From positions 16,060 through 80,059 of the IMG/VR virus record IMGVR_UViG_3300013286_000501: a DNA stretch of 64,000 nucleotides; one strand, 5' to 3'. A program made the position numbers and the translations under genes. The first letter of the stretch is position 1. Each line of letters opens with the position of its first letter. This DNA comes from a virus. Positions 29,942 to 38,137 of the stretch are shown in pieces. The notes under the pieces are model-generated. The model was not told the DNA's origin. It did no database searches and saw nothing but the letters and a program-made list of their open reading frames with translations.

Positions 29942-30436
29942 TTATTCCTTTGTTTCTTTCGGTAAATCGCACAAGGCTTCTAGAGTCTTGTAATTGTTGT
30001 AGGCTTTTTTCAATGCCTCAAAGTGTTCTAACTTTGCAGGGTCCGGAACCAATATGGCTAACCGACTCTGTATATCATCTAATATTTTGGCAATACTAAC
30101 ACCTTTGATCTTAACATCTCCTTCAAAATCTGCATCGCCTCGGACACTTAATGATGAAGGATTAGATGATGATGTTATTATGCTTGGAGCAGTACTCCAA
30201 GTAGTTCCATTCATGCCGTTATATAGATATGATCCTGCACTACCTATAGCGCCAGCTGTGGATATAGTAAAAGAGCTCGAACTCCATAATGACGAGTCAA
30301 GAGTAATAGTATCAGAATCTATTTCTCCAGTCTCCTGCGCTATAAAACCTGGTTCATCTGACTCGTCTTTCCATTTAAAATCTTCTGTTTTAATATTGGA
30401 CAGAGCCTCTTTGATTTTATCAAATCCATTAGCCAT
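29942..30436 (-). CDS. Phage virion-associated protein, 164 aa
   Basis: Ser-rich central region, then LSVRGDADFEGDVKIKGVSI and a helical RLAILVPDPAKLEHFEALKK end. The RLAILxPxPxxLE ending recurs in T4-like phage baseplate/neck-region proteins (from memory). Overlaps the glutaredoxin gene end. Confidence 0.55.
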   Translation of the reverse strand: MANGFDKIKEALSNIKTEDFKWKDESDEPGFIAQETGEIDSDTITLDSSLWSSSSFTISTAGAIGSAGSYLYNGMNGTTWSTAPSIITSSSNPSSLSVRGDADFEGDVKIKGVSIAKILDDIQSRLAILVPDPAKLEHFEALKKAYNNYKTLEALCDLPKETKE

Positions 30437-30653
30437 TTAGATGCGCTTTCAATTCATTAACTCCGCCGATTACTATACCGTCAATAATAATTTGTGGAAC
30501 TGATCGAGCAGTTGGGATTTCTTCTAGCAATTCTTCTCTGCTATATCCATCACCAATTTTACGTTCTTCAAATTTAATATCACGCTGGCCTAACAATGTT
30601 TTGGCTTGATCGCATTGGGGACAATTGTATTTTGACCATACAACAACTTTCAT
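30429..30653 (-). CDS. grx: Glutaredoxin
   Basis: 74 aa thioredoxin-fold protein with active site CPQC (VWSKYNCPQCDQAK), cis-Pro in SVPQIIIDG and the GGVNEL end. Supplies electrons to ribonucleotide reductase, whose small subunit gene lies immediately upstream. Confidence 0.92.
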   Translation of the reverse strand: MKVVVWSKYNCPQCDQAKTLLGQRDIKFEERKIGDGYSREELLEEIPTARSVPQIIIDGIVIGGVNELKAHLNG

Positions 30654-30665
30654 TTTTATTTTCCT

Positions 30666-31766
30666 TTATAGATCTGGTAGTTCGTCATATGTCACAGAGT
30701 CCGACATGGCCCCAATGACATAATTTGTACTTTCAGTTTCCTGTAAAGCACTTTGCTTTTTTCCGATATTGACATGCTTATTAAACCATGGGATAGGGTT
30801 AGATTTAGGATGCTCTCCTTGATACTTAACGCCAATGTCTTTGAGACGAGTAAATGCAGTATAATCAACAAAGTCACTCAAGATGGCAGCATTAAGTCCA
30901 ATGACTGGACCTAGTTTAAACAAATAGGTGGCCCAATCTTTTTCTTCTTGGATAACAGACATATACATTGCATATACTTCATCAGCACATTCTTCAACTA
31001 AATTGGCAAAATCTGCATCATCTTTGGTCACATTGTTGATTAACCAGGCAGTCCATTCTGCATGTAGGATTTCGTCCTGTAGGATTAGACTAATAATATT
31101 ACCATTACCAATATAAATCTTATTCTCTACCATGGCTAGACTAGTAGCAAATGATACCATAAAGCGGAATGCTTCTAGTGCATAGCTGGCATGTAGTGCT
31201 AGCCAAATTGCTCGCTTGTGTTCTCGTATTGATATTTCCTCACCTAACTCTTTACGACAGTTAAGAATATGAAGGTCCTCATAGTAGCGACCAATGTTAG
31301 CAGCCATACTAACAATTTCGCTTGTGTCGTGAATCTTGTTAAATTCTTCTTTAGGTACTCCATATACGTTCCTAATAATGTGACTGTATGACTTGCTGTG
31401 AATATTAGTTTCAAAGAAACTCCAGTTACTAACAAGTGCTTCTAGTTCAGGGATACTGATAACAGGACTAAACACTTGATTAGGCGCTCGCCCTTGAATA
31501 CTGTCCAGTGCAGTTTGGCGCAGTAGGTTGCTGGTGAAGATATGCTTGATTGCATCACTGGAATCCTTGTGATCCATTTTGTCTTTGGTAAGACTAATTT
31601 CCTCTGGCACCCAAAAGAAACCACGTGCTGTTTCTTCATATTTGGCGATCCGAGGATACTTGACTTCTTCAAACCGCTGTACAGTGACCGGACCTGCTGG
31701 ATCCAAAAACATTGTGCGTTTTAGATAGTTTGTTTGTTTTGTTAAATTGTATTGTGCTTTGCTCAT
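30666..31766 (-). CDS. nrdB: Ribonucleotide reductase class I small subunit
   Basis: 366 aa. Diiron ligands can be placed: Asp in ALDSIQG, Glu and His in FFETNIHSKSY (Tyr of the radical follows), Glu in ALEAFRFMV, and DEILHAEW. In E. coli the first helix motif is ExxH (ETIH); here it is ETNIH, one residue longer. Paired with nrdA at 35304, separated by the redox operon. Makes dNTPs for replication. Confidence 0.95.
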   Translation of the reverse strand: MSKAQYNLTKQTNYLKRTMFLDPAGPVTVQRFEEVKYPRIAKYEETARGFFWVPEEISLTKDKMDHKDSSDAIKHIFTSNLLRQTALDSIQGRAPNQVFSPVISIPELEALVSNWSFFETNIHSKSYSHIIRNVYGVPKEEFNKIHDTSEIVSMAANIGRYYEDLHILNCRKELGEEISIREHKRAIWLALHASYALEAFRFMVSFATSLAMVENKIYIGNGNIISLILQDEILHAEWTAWLINNVTKDDADFANLVEECADEVYAMYMSVIQEEKDWATYLFKLGPVIGLNAAILSDFVDYTAFTRLKDIGVKYQGEHPKSNPIPWFNKHVNIGKKQSALQETESTNYVIGAMSDSVTYDELPDL

Positions 31767-32008
31767 TGCTTATCCTGTTTTGTTAGTGTTGGATTGTTCC
31801 AAACATTTCTATTGTGTATTACACTGTCTTTCAGTAACCGCCAAGTGCGTTCTTGGAGTGTTTCTGTCCATTCAAAATACAAACTGTTCAAAGGCGGTCT
31901 GCCAGTTGATTCATCGTATAGGCTTTTGTGCTGGAGGTAGTATTTAAGCCAAATACATTTTCCACTAGTTACTTTGGTGGGTAACCAGGCGAATTTTTTA
32001 TTTTCCAT
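31763..32008 (-). CDS. Conserved phage protein, 81 aa
   Basis: MENKKFAWLPTKVTSGKCIW, YDESTGRPPLNSLYFEWTET. Matches a recurrent small T4-like phage family (from memory) of unknown function. Overlaps nrdB by four bases. Confidence 0.6.
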   Translation of the reverse strand: MENKKFAWLPTKVTSGKCIWLKYYLQHKSLYDESTGRPPLNSLYFEWTETLQERTWRLLKDSVIHNRNVWNNPTLTKQDKQ

Positions 32009-32056
32009 TGCACATTGGCTTTCTAGTAGTTCTGCCGCAGGTACATGTACTCATAG

Positions 32057-32275
32057 TTATCCTTTGTAGTATTGTACAATGCCTAGGAACCATACCGAAG
32101 CCAGCATGCCAAAGTTTGCGGCACTGGGCCAATCTCTTGTGCGTACAGCAGTGGCTAACCAAGCGGCATTGCCTATAAACAATAATTCAATGCCTAGGAT
32201 AGGATCTAGTTGAAAACTAACCACAGTAGCGCCTGCTAGCATGACACTAAAGCATAACCATTTGATTACATTCAT
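32057..32275 (-). CDS. Small membrane protein, 72 aa
   Basis: MNVIKWLCFSVMLAGATVVS; about three hydrophobic segments. Last gene of the redox/membrane operon. No family recognised. Confidence 0.6.
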   Translation of the reverse strand: MNVIKWLCFSVMLAGATVVSFQLDPILGIELLFIGNAAWLATAVRTRDWPSAANFGMLASVWFLGIVQYYKG

Positions 32276-32276
32276 A

Positions 32277-32402
32277 TTAGGCCATGGTGATGGCAATAAA
32301 TGCCAGCATAAAACTCAACACTGCTCCTACGATGGGAATCACAATGTGTATGTGTTTTACCACATCTTCTACTGGATCTTCTTCTTGATTTGGATCTTCC
32401 AT
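32277..32402 (-). CDS. Single-span membrane microprotein, 41 aa
   Basis: MEDPNQEEDPVEDVVKHIHI, then VIPIVGAVLSFMLAFIAITM. Acidic cytoplasmic start, one membrane helix; a small subunit-like protein coupled by TAATATG to the next gene. Confidence 0.6.
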   Translation of the reverse strand: MEDPNQEEDPVEDVVKHIHIVIPIVGAVLSFMLAFIAITMA

Positions 32403-32405
32403 ATT

Positions 32406-32870
32406 TTAACTTTCTGTTATTCTTTTCACACGCACAGCCCAGTTGCCACGTAGGGCAAAATACAATCCACCAATCCAAAGACTGAAGTGTAAGTAGTCAG
32501 TGAGAATAAACTGTAGGATGCTTTCTGGTTTCAACACTGTCCAGATCACACCAGTGGCCACACAGCACATCACAATGCCGCTGAATCTGGTGACAACATC
32601 GCCCAGTTCTGCCAAGATGCTGATGTCTCTGATTCGGGGCAGGGTTGGCACAGCACCTGCCAACAGGCCCACACCAGCGCCAATCTCACTCACAATAACA
32701 AACAGCCACACCATGGCGGGCAAGCCAAATGCTTCTCCACCCCCAGCATCGTAGGGCAGTTTGCTGAGACCCTGCGTAATGAATACAAGGGCAAGTGGTA
32801 TGCGTAACAAGATGTGGCTCCAGTCAAAGTCTGGTAGTCGTTGCCAATAGTTTTTAAATATGTTTGTCAT
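32406..32870 (-). CDS. DoxX-family membrane protein
   Basis: 154 aa, about four helices. HILLRIPLALVFITQGLSKL ... SEIGAGVGLLAGAVP fits DoxX/SURF4-like proteins, quinone- or redox-linked small membrane proteins. Its start overlaps the 44-aa gene in an ATGA. Sits with Coq7 and cytochrome c. Confidence 0.75.
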   Translation of the reverse strand: MTNIFKNYWQRLPDFDWSHILLRIPLALVFITQGLSKLPYDAGGGEAFGLPAMVWLFVIVSEIGAGVGLLAGAVPTLPRIRDISILAELGDVVTRFSGIVMCCVATGVIWTVLKPESILQFILTDYLHFSLWIGGLYFALRGNWAVRVKRITES

Positions 32871-33001
32871 GGTTCAACTCCGAATAGTTTCACTGGGTGC
32901 CCATTCATCTGAACAGTCCAATGATTCTTATAAAGTATAGGGACAAAACACAAGGTCATCCCAATCATGCAAAATACAAACGCCTTTAATAGTTCTTTCA
33001 T
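32867..33001 (-). CDS. Membrane microprotein, 44 aa
   Basis: MKELLKAFVFCMIGMTLCFV, then YKNHWTVQMNGHPVKLFGVE. One N-terminal membrane helix; the end codons (TTCGGAGTTGAACCATGA) supply the ribosome site of doxX, as in the array at 10716-12080. Confidence 0.6.
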   Translation of the reverse strand: MKELLKAFVFCMIGMTLCFVPILYKNHWTVQMNGHPVKLFGVEP

Positions 33002-33017
33002 TTTGTTTCCTTAATTG

Positions 33018-33551
33018 CTATATTTTGCGGCAAATGGCCACTGCCGCTCTACTGCCCACACCAATCATGCCACACCATGCGCTTAGTATGGGATTGCTAC
33101 TGACCACTCTAGCGCCAGCATCGTCCCTGTGATGAATCTCATCTGCTTGACACTTGATCAGCACCTCAAGGATCTTGTTGTGATCCCTATACTCACTCAA
33201 CTGATCGATCTGTTGCTGATAATGCTGGTCCACAAATGTTTCCACTGCTTGAATAGTGGCATACACAGTATTACGGCCAAACAGGGCAGGCACAGCACCA
33301 GTGAGCCAACCTGCCACTCGCCAAGGTGTTTCCAGTCTGCTACGCTGTTCACCGGGCACCAACTGGTTCATCATGGTCAAATGCGCCTGTTCTACAGCAC
33401 CGTGCTCATCAGCAAACCGCATGAGTTCATGGTCACCACGCCAAAGAGCCACGGCTTTGATACCACGATAGATTTCCACAGCACCCACTTCGCCAGCATG
33501 ATCCGAACGCAGTTCCTGCTCTATGTATTTGGAGTCAGGATGTGTGTTCAT
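33018..33551 (-). CDS. coq7: Coq7-type demethoxyubiquinone hydroxylase
   Basis: 177 aa. Ferritin-like diiron pattern: RSDHAGEVGAVEIYRG, HGAVEQAHL (ExxH), VETFVDQHY and CQADEIHHRDDA (ExxH). Membrane-surface Coq7 hydroxylates demethoxyubiquinone in ubiquinone synthesis in alpha/betaproteobacteria and eukaryotes. It lies directly upstream of doxX and downstream of cytochrome c. Length fits the family. Confidence 0.93.
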   Translation of the reverse strand: MNTHPDSKYIEQELRSDHAGEVGAVEIYRGIKAVALWRGDHELMRFADEHGAVEQAHLTMMNQLVPGEQRSRLETPWRVAGWLTGAVPALFGRNTVYATIQAVETFVDQHYQQQIDQLSEYRDHNKILEVLIKCQADEIHHRDDAGARVVSSNPILSAWCGMIGVGSRAAVAICRKI

Positions 33552-33552
33552 G

Positions 33553-33849
33553 TTATTTCATTGTGGCTGTGTAGGCCGCAATGTTTTTAATATCGTCAGC
33601 GCTCAGCGCACCAGCCATACCCCACATGAGAGCACTTTGTGGACCACGCTGTTCTTTGTTTTTGTAGGCTGTGAGTTTTTGTACAATCACTTCTGGCTTC
33701 TGTCCTGCCAACTTGGGACCTGCTCCGCCTTGACCTTGAGCACCATGACAGGCCGCACAGGTGGCATATTTGGCCTTGCCCAGATCGGCATTCTGTGCCT
33801 GGGCTGGAACTGATAACGCTACAAGAGAGGCTACTACGAGATATTTCAT
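33553..33849 (-). CDS. Class I c-type cytochrome
   Basis: 98 aa, signal peptide ends AQA, CAACH heme motif at residues 31-35, and a C-terminal Met in the SALMWGMAGALSADD region as likely axial ligand. A small periplasmic electron carrier of the c553/c4 type. Needs host cytochrome c maturation. Two bases from coq7. Confidence 0.93.
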   Translation of the reverse strand: MKYLVVASLVALSVPAQAQNADLGKAKYATCAACHGAQGQGGAGPKLAGQKPEVIVQKLTAYKNKEQRGPQSALMWGMAGALSADDIKNIAAYTATMK

Positions 33850-33869
33850 TTTGTTACCTTTATTAAAAA

Positions 33870-34253
33870 TTAATTACGAGACAGCATTTGGTCAGCTCGT
33901 GTTACTGCGGCAAGTCTTTGATCTTCAGTCAGCTCATCACAGCGACTGGAACGATCTGGTGCTCGCAACCAATCCACACCTGTACGTGGTGCATAGGTTC
34001 GTTCCACTGAACGAAACACAGCCCATGTGCCAAACACCATACTGATAATGGCAATGTGCCCAATCATGTTGTAACCGATTGTAAGCAGTTCGCCCACATA
34101 TAAACCAAATGCCAAACTCCAAAAGCAACCCAGCAAGATTGAGGCAAAGTATTTGATGTGTGCGGGAGCATGTCGTAGGGGATTGATGTTGGGATTCATG
34201 ATGTTCCACGAGGAACGAGTCACTAACCAGAAAAATTTGAGTATGCTAAACAT
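33870..34253 (-). CDS. Membrane protein, first gene of the redox operon
   Basis: 127 aa; IKYFASILLGCFWSLAFGLY and MIGHIAIISMVFGTWAVFRS are two membrane helices, followed by a charged soluble tail (RSVERTYAPRTGVDWLRAPD). No family recognised. Preceded by promoter 34279-34308. Confidence 0.6.
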   Translation of the reverse strand: MFSILKFFWLVTRSSWNIMNPNINPLRHAPAHIKYFASILLGCFWSLAFGLYVGELLTIGYNMIGHIAIISMVFGTWAVFRSVERTYAPRTGVDWLRAPDRSSRCDELTEDQRLAAVTRADQMLSRN

Positions 34254-34278
34254 AACAGTCCTTGAATGTTAAAATTTA

Positions 34279-34308
34279 ATTATACTATGTTCAAGTACCT
34301 GTTGTCAA
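34279..34308 (-). promoter_or_regulatory. Sigma70 promoter of the redox/membrane operon
   Basis: TTGACA-N18-TATAAT on the minus strand, followed after about 25 bases by the first membrane gene. Confidence 0.75.
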
Positions 34309-34327
34309 CTGTTTTTGATAACAAATA

Positions 34328-34978
34328 TCAATATCTTCCGCTGGCAAGAACTATGCGGGCAATGTGCTCGAGGCGTTCTATGTGCTCATATGCACGCCAC
34401 GGACTTGTGTCAATGGCCACAACGCCATGTCCTTTGATACCCACAATGTCGTAGGCAATGTTTCCGTCTTTATCTAACTGTAAGTTTTCGTGACAACGAT
34501 CAGCAAGCTCTTGGCTGATTGGAGCAACATCACCTACGTTTGGTGCTACTTTTGTATAACGATTGAGTTCCGGGAACGCATCGCTGATAGTACTGAGATC
34601 AATGCCGGCATGCATAGCTGCAATGCAGTAGGTAGGGTGAACGTGTACCACTACACGAACTTCACCACTATGCTGACCCATATTCTTTTGTAGGCCAAAG
34701 TGTAATGGAATCTCGCCGCTAGGTTCCAAGTTAGAACTGATATTAGTATAAAACTCTTCTTCCCACGATTTTGTTAAAAACGGCGGGGCTATATTAAGTT
34801 GATCTACTAATTTAATCTTCTTAAACTGGTCAGGCTGTAGTGTTTGCTTGCGGACGCCGCTGGGCGTGATATAAAAGTGATCACGGTCGTGATGACGAAT
34901 GCTAACATTGCCATCACGACTGGTAATCCAATTGCGCTTATATGCGTCTTCTAATACTTCACAAATTGTTTCTAACAT
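34328..34978 (-). CDS. Class II aldolase/adducin-family protein
   Basis: 216 aa. DGNVSIRHHD, PSGEIPLHFG, VVVHVHPTYC (metal-binding HxH) and a final His (AYEHIERLEH) form the zinc site of class II aldolases such as L-fuculose-phosphate aldolase or MtnB dehydratase. A metabolic role (sugar phosphate or methionine salvage) is inference. Between the operon promoter and the Fe-S carrier gene. Confidence 0.85.
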   Translation of the reverse strand: MLETICEVLEDAYKRNWITSRDGNVSIRHHDRDHFYITPSGVRKQTLQPDQFKKIKLVDQLNIAPPFLTKSWEEEFYTNISSNLEPSGEIPLHFGLQKNMGQHSGEVRVVVHVHPTYCIAAMHAGIDLSTISDAFPELNRYTKVAPNVGDVAPISQELADRCHENLQLDKDGNIAYDIVGIKGHGVVAIDTSPWRAYEHIERLEHIARIVLASGRY

Positions 34979-34980
34979 TT

Positions 34981-35298
34981 TTATACTCTAAAACTTTCAC
35001 CACATCCGCAACGGTCACGCTCGTTGGGATTTTTAAATTCAAATCCTTCGTTCAATCCATTTATTACATAATCTACTTCAACGCCATTAACATATGGAGA
35101 TGATCTACCATCCACCCAAACTTTAACTCCGTAGCTTTCATAAACAAATTGATCACGTGTAACAGGCACACTGTCTACATATTCTAACACATAGGCAAGG
35201 CCAGAGCAACCGGTAGTTTTAACACCTACCCTTATACCCAATCCCTTGCCGCGTTTTTCAATAACCTGTGCTACTTTTTTGGCAGCACGTTCTGTCAT
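34981..35298 (-). CDS. A-type iron-sulfur carrier (IscA/ErpA-like)
   Basis: 105 aa from the ATG at 35298. [13 protein letters not shown] and the C-terminal CGCGESF place the three conserved Cys. Delivers Fe-S clusters to apoproteins. Six bases downstream of nrdA; phage versions are known in T4-like genomes. Confidence 0.93.
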   Translation of the reverse strand: MTERAAKKVAQVIEKRGKGLGIRVGVKTTGCSGLAYVLEYVDSVPVTRDQFVYESYGVKVWVDGRSSPYVNGVEVDYVINGLNEGFEFKNPNERDRCGCGESFRV

Positions 35299-35303
35299 TG
35301 AGA

Positions 35304-37661
35304 TCACAACTTGCAGGATTCGCAAGAATCATCTTCCAATTCAGTGTATAGTATAACATTATCTACGGCATTGATTGCAATAGGTGTGAGTGAATGTGTG
35401 CCGGTATCCGCCTTGGCACCAACTTTGTTGATCAAACTGTAGTAGATTGTTTTCAATCCCCACTTGTAGGCTAACATTAAATTCTTGGCAATCAGTGTGC
35501 CGGGAACTTTGCGATCCTGTTGTGTATCACTACTAGTGAAGTGTGCAGGATTGTAGAATGTATTGGTGCTTAATGATTGATCAATATACACTGCCAGTAC
35601 CGCCGATGTCTTCAAATACTCGACACAATCCTTTTGATCCCACATCAACTGATAACGATTCTTTAGGCGTTTGTACTCTGGTACTACCTGTACAAACGAT
35701 CCAGCCTTTGATTCCTTAACACTAATTAATTCCATCGGCATTTCAATTCCGTTGGTACTGTTTAGAACAACTGAGCTAGACTCTACAGGCGCAACTGCCA
35801 TCAGTGTAGCATTACGGATACCATACTTCTTCATACGTGCTCGCAATGGTTCCCAATCTAGACTAGGAGTAAAGTCTGTTAGCTCATTAACACCGGGCGC
35901 ACGGCGCTCCCAGGGGAATACTCCCTTACCGTAGTAAGTGTATTGGCTACGCTGACATGGTCCACGCTCTTGGGCCAGTTCAACACTCGCTTCAGTGAGG
36001 TAGTATGCTTGATGCTCCATCCACCGCTTGACTTCTGCAAGTGCATCAGCTTCGCCGTACTTAAAACTCTTACGCGCATGCCAGTAGGCTAGATTAGTGA
36101 TGCCAACGCCGAGAGGTTCGAAGTCTGTGTTGGCTAATTTACTTTGTACTGATAAGAAGTCTTGATAGTTCAACAAGTTGGATAACGAGCGAACTAGCAC
36201 ACGACAGGCTTTTCTCATTTCTTGTGGGTTACGGAATGCGCCCCAGTTGATTGACCCAAGAGTGCAAAGAGCAATTCGTCCCTCTGGATCTTCAATTCTT
36301 TGGAAAGGCTTCGTGGGTAAAAGTATCTCTTGGCATAAGTTTGATTGATATATAGGGTCAAGCTGTGTATCAAACGGCCCCTGGTTGATAACATTGTCGA
36401 TATTGACAAGATATATGCGCCCAGTATCAGTACGTTCTTTAAGGATTCCAGCTTTGAATATCGCATCCGCAGATACAACTTTCTTTTTAATTTTCTTGTC
36501 CTGCTCATATTGTAGATATAACTTCTCAAATTCTTTACTGTCTCTGTAGTAGGCTTCGTATAGGTCCGGGACCTCGTGAGGATCAAATAAAGAAATCATT
36601 TCGTTATTCTTATAACGATTCCAGAACATCTTATTAACTACAACACTATAGTCCATTTGTCTTACACGAACTTCTTCAGTACCTTGATTGTTCTTTAGTA
36701 CAATAAGGTCCTCAAATTGATAATGCCAAACAGGGAAGGTAACTGTACAACTGGCGTTGCGTATGCCGCCTTGGCTGCATGATCTCAAATCAGCAAACCA
36801 TTTCTTCAAGAATGGTATCATACCCGTATGTTTGATTTCTCCGTTGCGAATTGGAGCACCTAACGGTCTGATTCTGCCTATTTCGAGGCCGATTCCGGCT
36901 CGTTTTGAGGCATATTTGGCCATCATTTCCCCGGCCGCGAAAATACTGTCCAAAGTATCATCCGAACTAATGAGAACGCAAGAACTAAATTGTTTTGTAG
37001 TTGTTCCAAGCCCTGCCAAAACTGGTGTAGCCAACGTGAAGTGGCCTGCACTAGCACATTCATAATATTCTTTAACATATTTTAATCTTGTCTCTTTTAA
37101 TTCATTATGGAATGCTGTTGCAGCCGCAACAGCATAACGCACCTGCGGTGTTTCATAGATAGTATTATTGGCACGATTTTGTACAAGATATTTTTCACAT
37201 AACTGTGCGATAGCCGCAAACGTGTAAGTTTCATCTTTGTCGTGGTCAATAAACAGGTCAATAATGTTCCATTCATCTTCTGTGTACCAGTCTAGCAGTT
37301 CACTGGTGTACATACCTAGTTCTACATTCTTTTTAACAATATGGTAAAGTTTAGGCGGATCATATTCACCATATACTTCTTTACGCAACATACTGACACG
37401 TTGGCGACCTGCTACGTATTGATAATTAACGTTGTTGATTTCTGGGTTTTCAGATTCATCTATCAAATTAACCATAGCGTTGAGTAATAACTCATCTATG
37501 GTCTTTGTGCTCATTCCGTCGTGCAATTCTATTTGTGCTTTAATTTCAATCATACTAGGACTAACACCGTCAATGCCTTTGCAAGCATGGGCGACCTGTC
37601 TCTGTATTTTAGAAATGTTTAGTGGGACTTTTGTCCCATCTCTTTTGATCACGTTGATCAT
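35304..37661 (-). CDS. nrdA: Ribonucleotide reductase class I large subunit
   Basis: 785 aa. ATP-cone-like start ([20 protein letters not shown]), catalytic cysteines in [17 protein letters not shown] and CTLGSIN, and a CESC redox pair at the C-terminus. Reduces ribonucleotides with NrdB and glutaredoxin. Confidence 0.97.
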   Translation of the reverse strand: MINVIKRDGTKVPLNISKIQRQVAHACKGIDGVSPSMIEIKAQIELHDGMSTKTIDELLLNAMVNLIDESENPEINNVNYQYVAGRQRVSMLRKEVYGEYDPPKLYHIVKKNVELGMYTSELLDWYTEDEWNIIDLFIDHDKDETYTFAAIAQLCEKYLVQNRANNTIYETPQVRYAVAAATAFHNELKETRLKYVKEYYECASAGHFTLATPVLAGLGTTTKQFSSCVLISSDDTLDSIFAAGEMMAKYASKRAGIGLEIGRIRPLGAPIRNGEIKHTGMIPFLKKWFADLRSCSQGGIRNASCTVTFPVWHYQFEDLIVLKNNQGTEEVRVRQMDYSVVVNKMFWNRYKNNEMISLFDPHEVPDLYEAYYRDSKEFEKLYLQYEQDKKIKKKVVSADAIFKAGILKERTDTGRIYLVNIDNVINQGPFDTQLDPIYQSNLCQEILLPTKPFQRIEDPEGRIALCTLGSINWGAFRNPQEMRKACRVLVRSLSNLLNYQDFLSVQSKLANTDFEPLGVGITNLAYWHARKSFKYGEADALAEVKRWMEHQAYYLTEASVELAQERGPCQRSQYTYYGKGVFPWERRAPGVNELTDFTPSLDWEPLRARMKKYGIRNATLMAVAPVESSSVVLNSTNGIEMPMELISVKESKAGSFVQVVPEYKRLKNRYQLMWDQKDCVEYLKTSAVLAVYIDQSLSTNTFYNPAHFTSSDTQQDRKVPGTLIAKNLMLAYKWGLKTIYYSLINKVGAKADTGTHSLTPIAINAVDNVILYTELEDDSCESCKL

Positions 37662-37699
37662 TGTTAGTTGAACCTTCTTAAATGTGTCGAGGAAGATAT

Positions 37700-38137
37700 T
37701 TACCTAGCGGGCTCAAGTTCCACTAGATTTTCTAGTAAAAACGAGTCTGGTATATTTTCTATGGTTACAGGGCCGTTATCAATATAGTTAATTGCCCATG
37801 TATCGTCAACACATACTACATTGTATTGCCTAGACTTTGATTTGTCTACATAAGTTTTAACCATGATTACAGATTTGTTAAACCTATCAGTTAGCTTTAA
37901 TGTCCATGCTATCATAACAGCTTTGGTAAAATCATCGTATTTGTTGTCCACAATGATTTCCCAAGGGCTAGGCCAACTAGCTTTATGGTAAGGGTCAATT
38001 TTGTTGTTGTAGGGGATATAGGGAGCCTGTTTCCAGAATGCCCATACATCCTCAAATGGTAAAGTGCTGTTATTTAATTGGGCACGGTGCTGTGCCCACA
38101 ATGACAATCTGTCATCGATTGATTGGCTAAACATCAA
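37700..38137 (-). CDS. Conserved T4-like phage protein, 145 aa
   Basis: MFSQSIDDRLSLWAQHRAQL, SWPSPWEIIVDNKYDDFTKA, VVCVDDTWAINYIDNGPV. Resembles a conserved cyanophage family (from memory). Immediately downstream of the tail spike gene, so possibly virion-linked. Confidence 0.55.
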   Translation of the reverse strand: MMFSQSIDDRLSLWAQHRAQLNNSTLPFEDVWAFWKQAPYIPYNNKIDPYHKASWPSPWEIIVDNKYDDFTKAVMIAWTLKLTDRFNKSVIMVKTYVDKSKSRQYNVVCVDDTWAINYIDNGPVTIENIPDSFLLENLVELEPAR

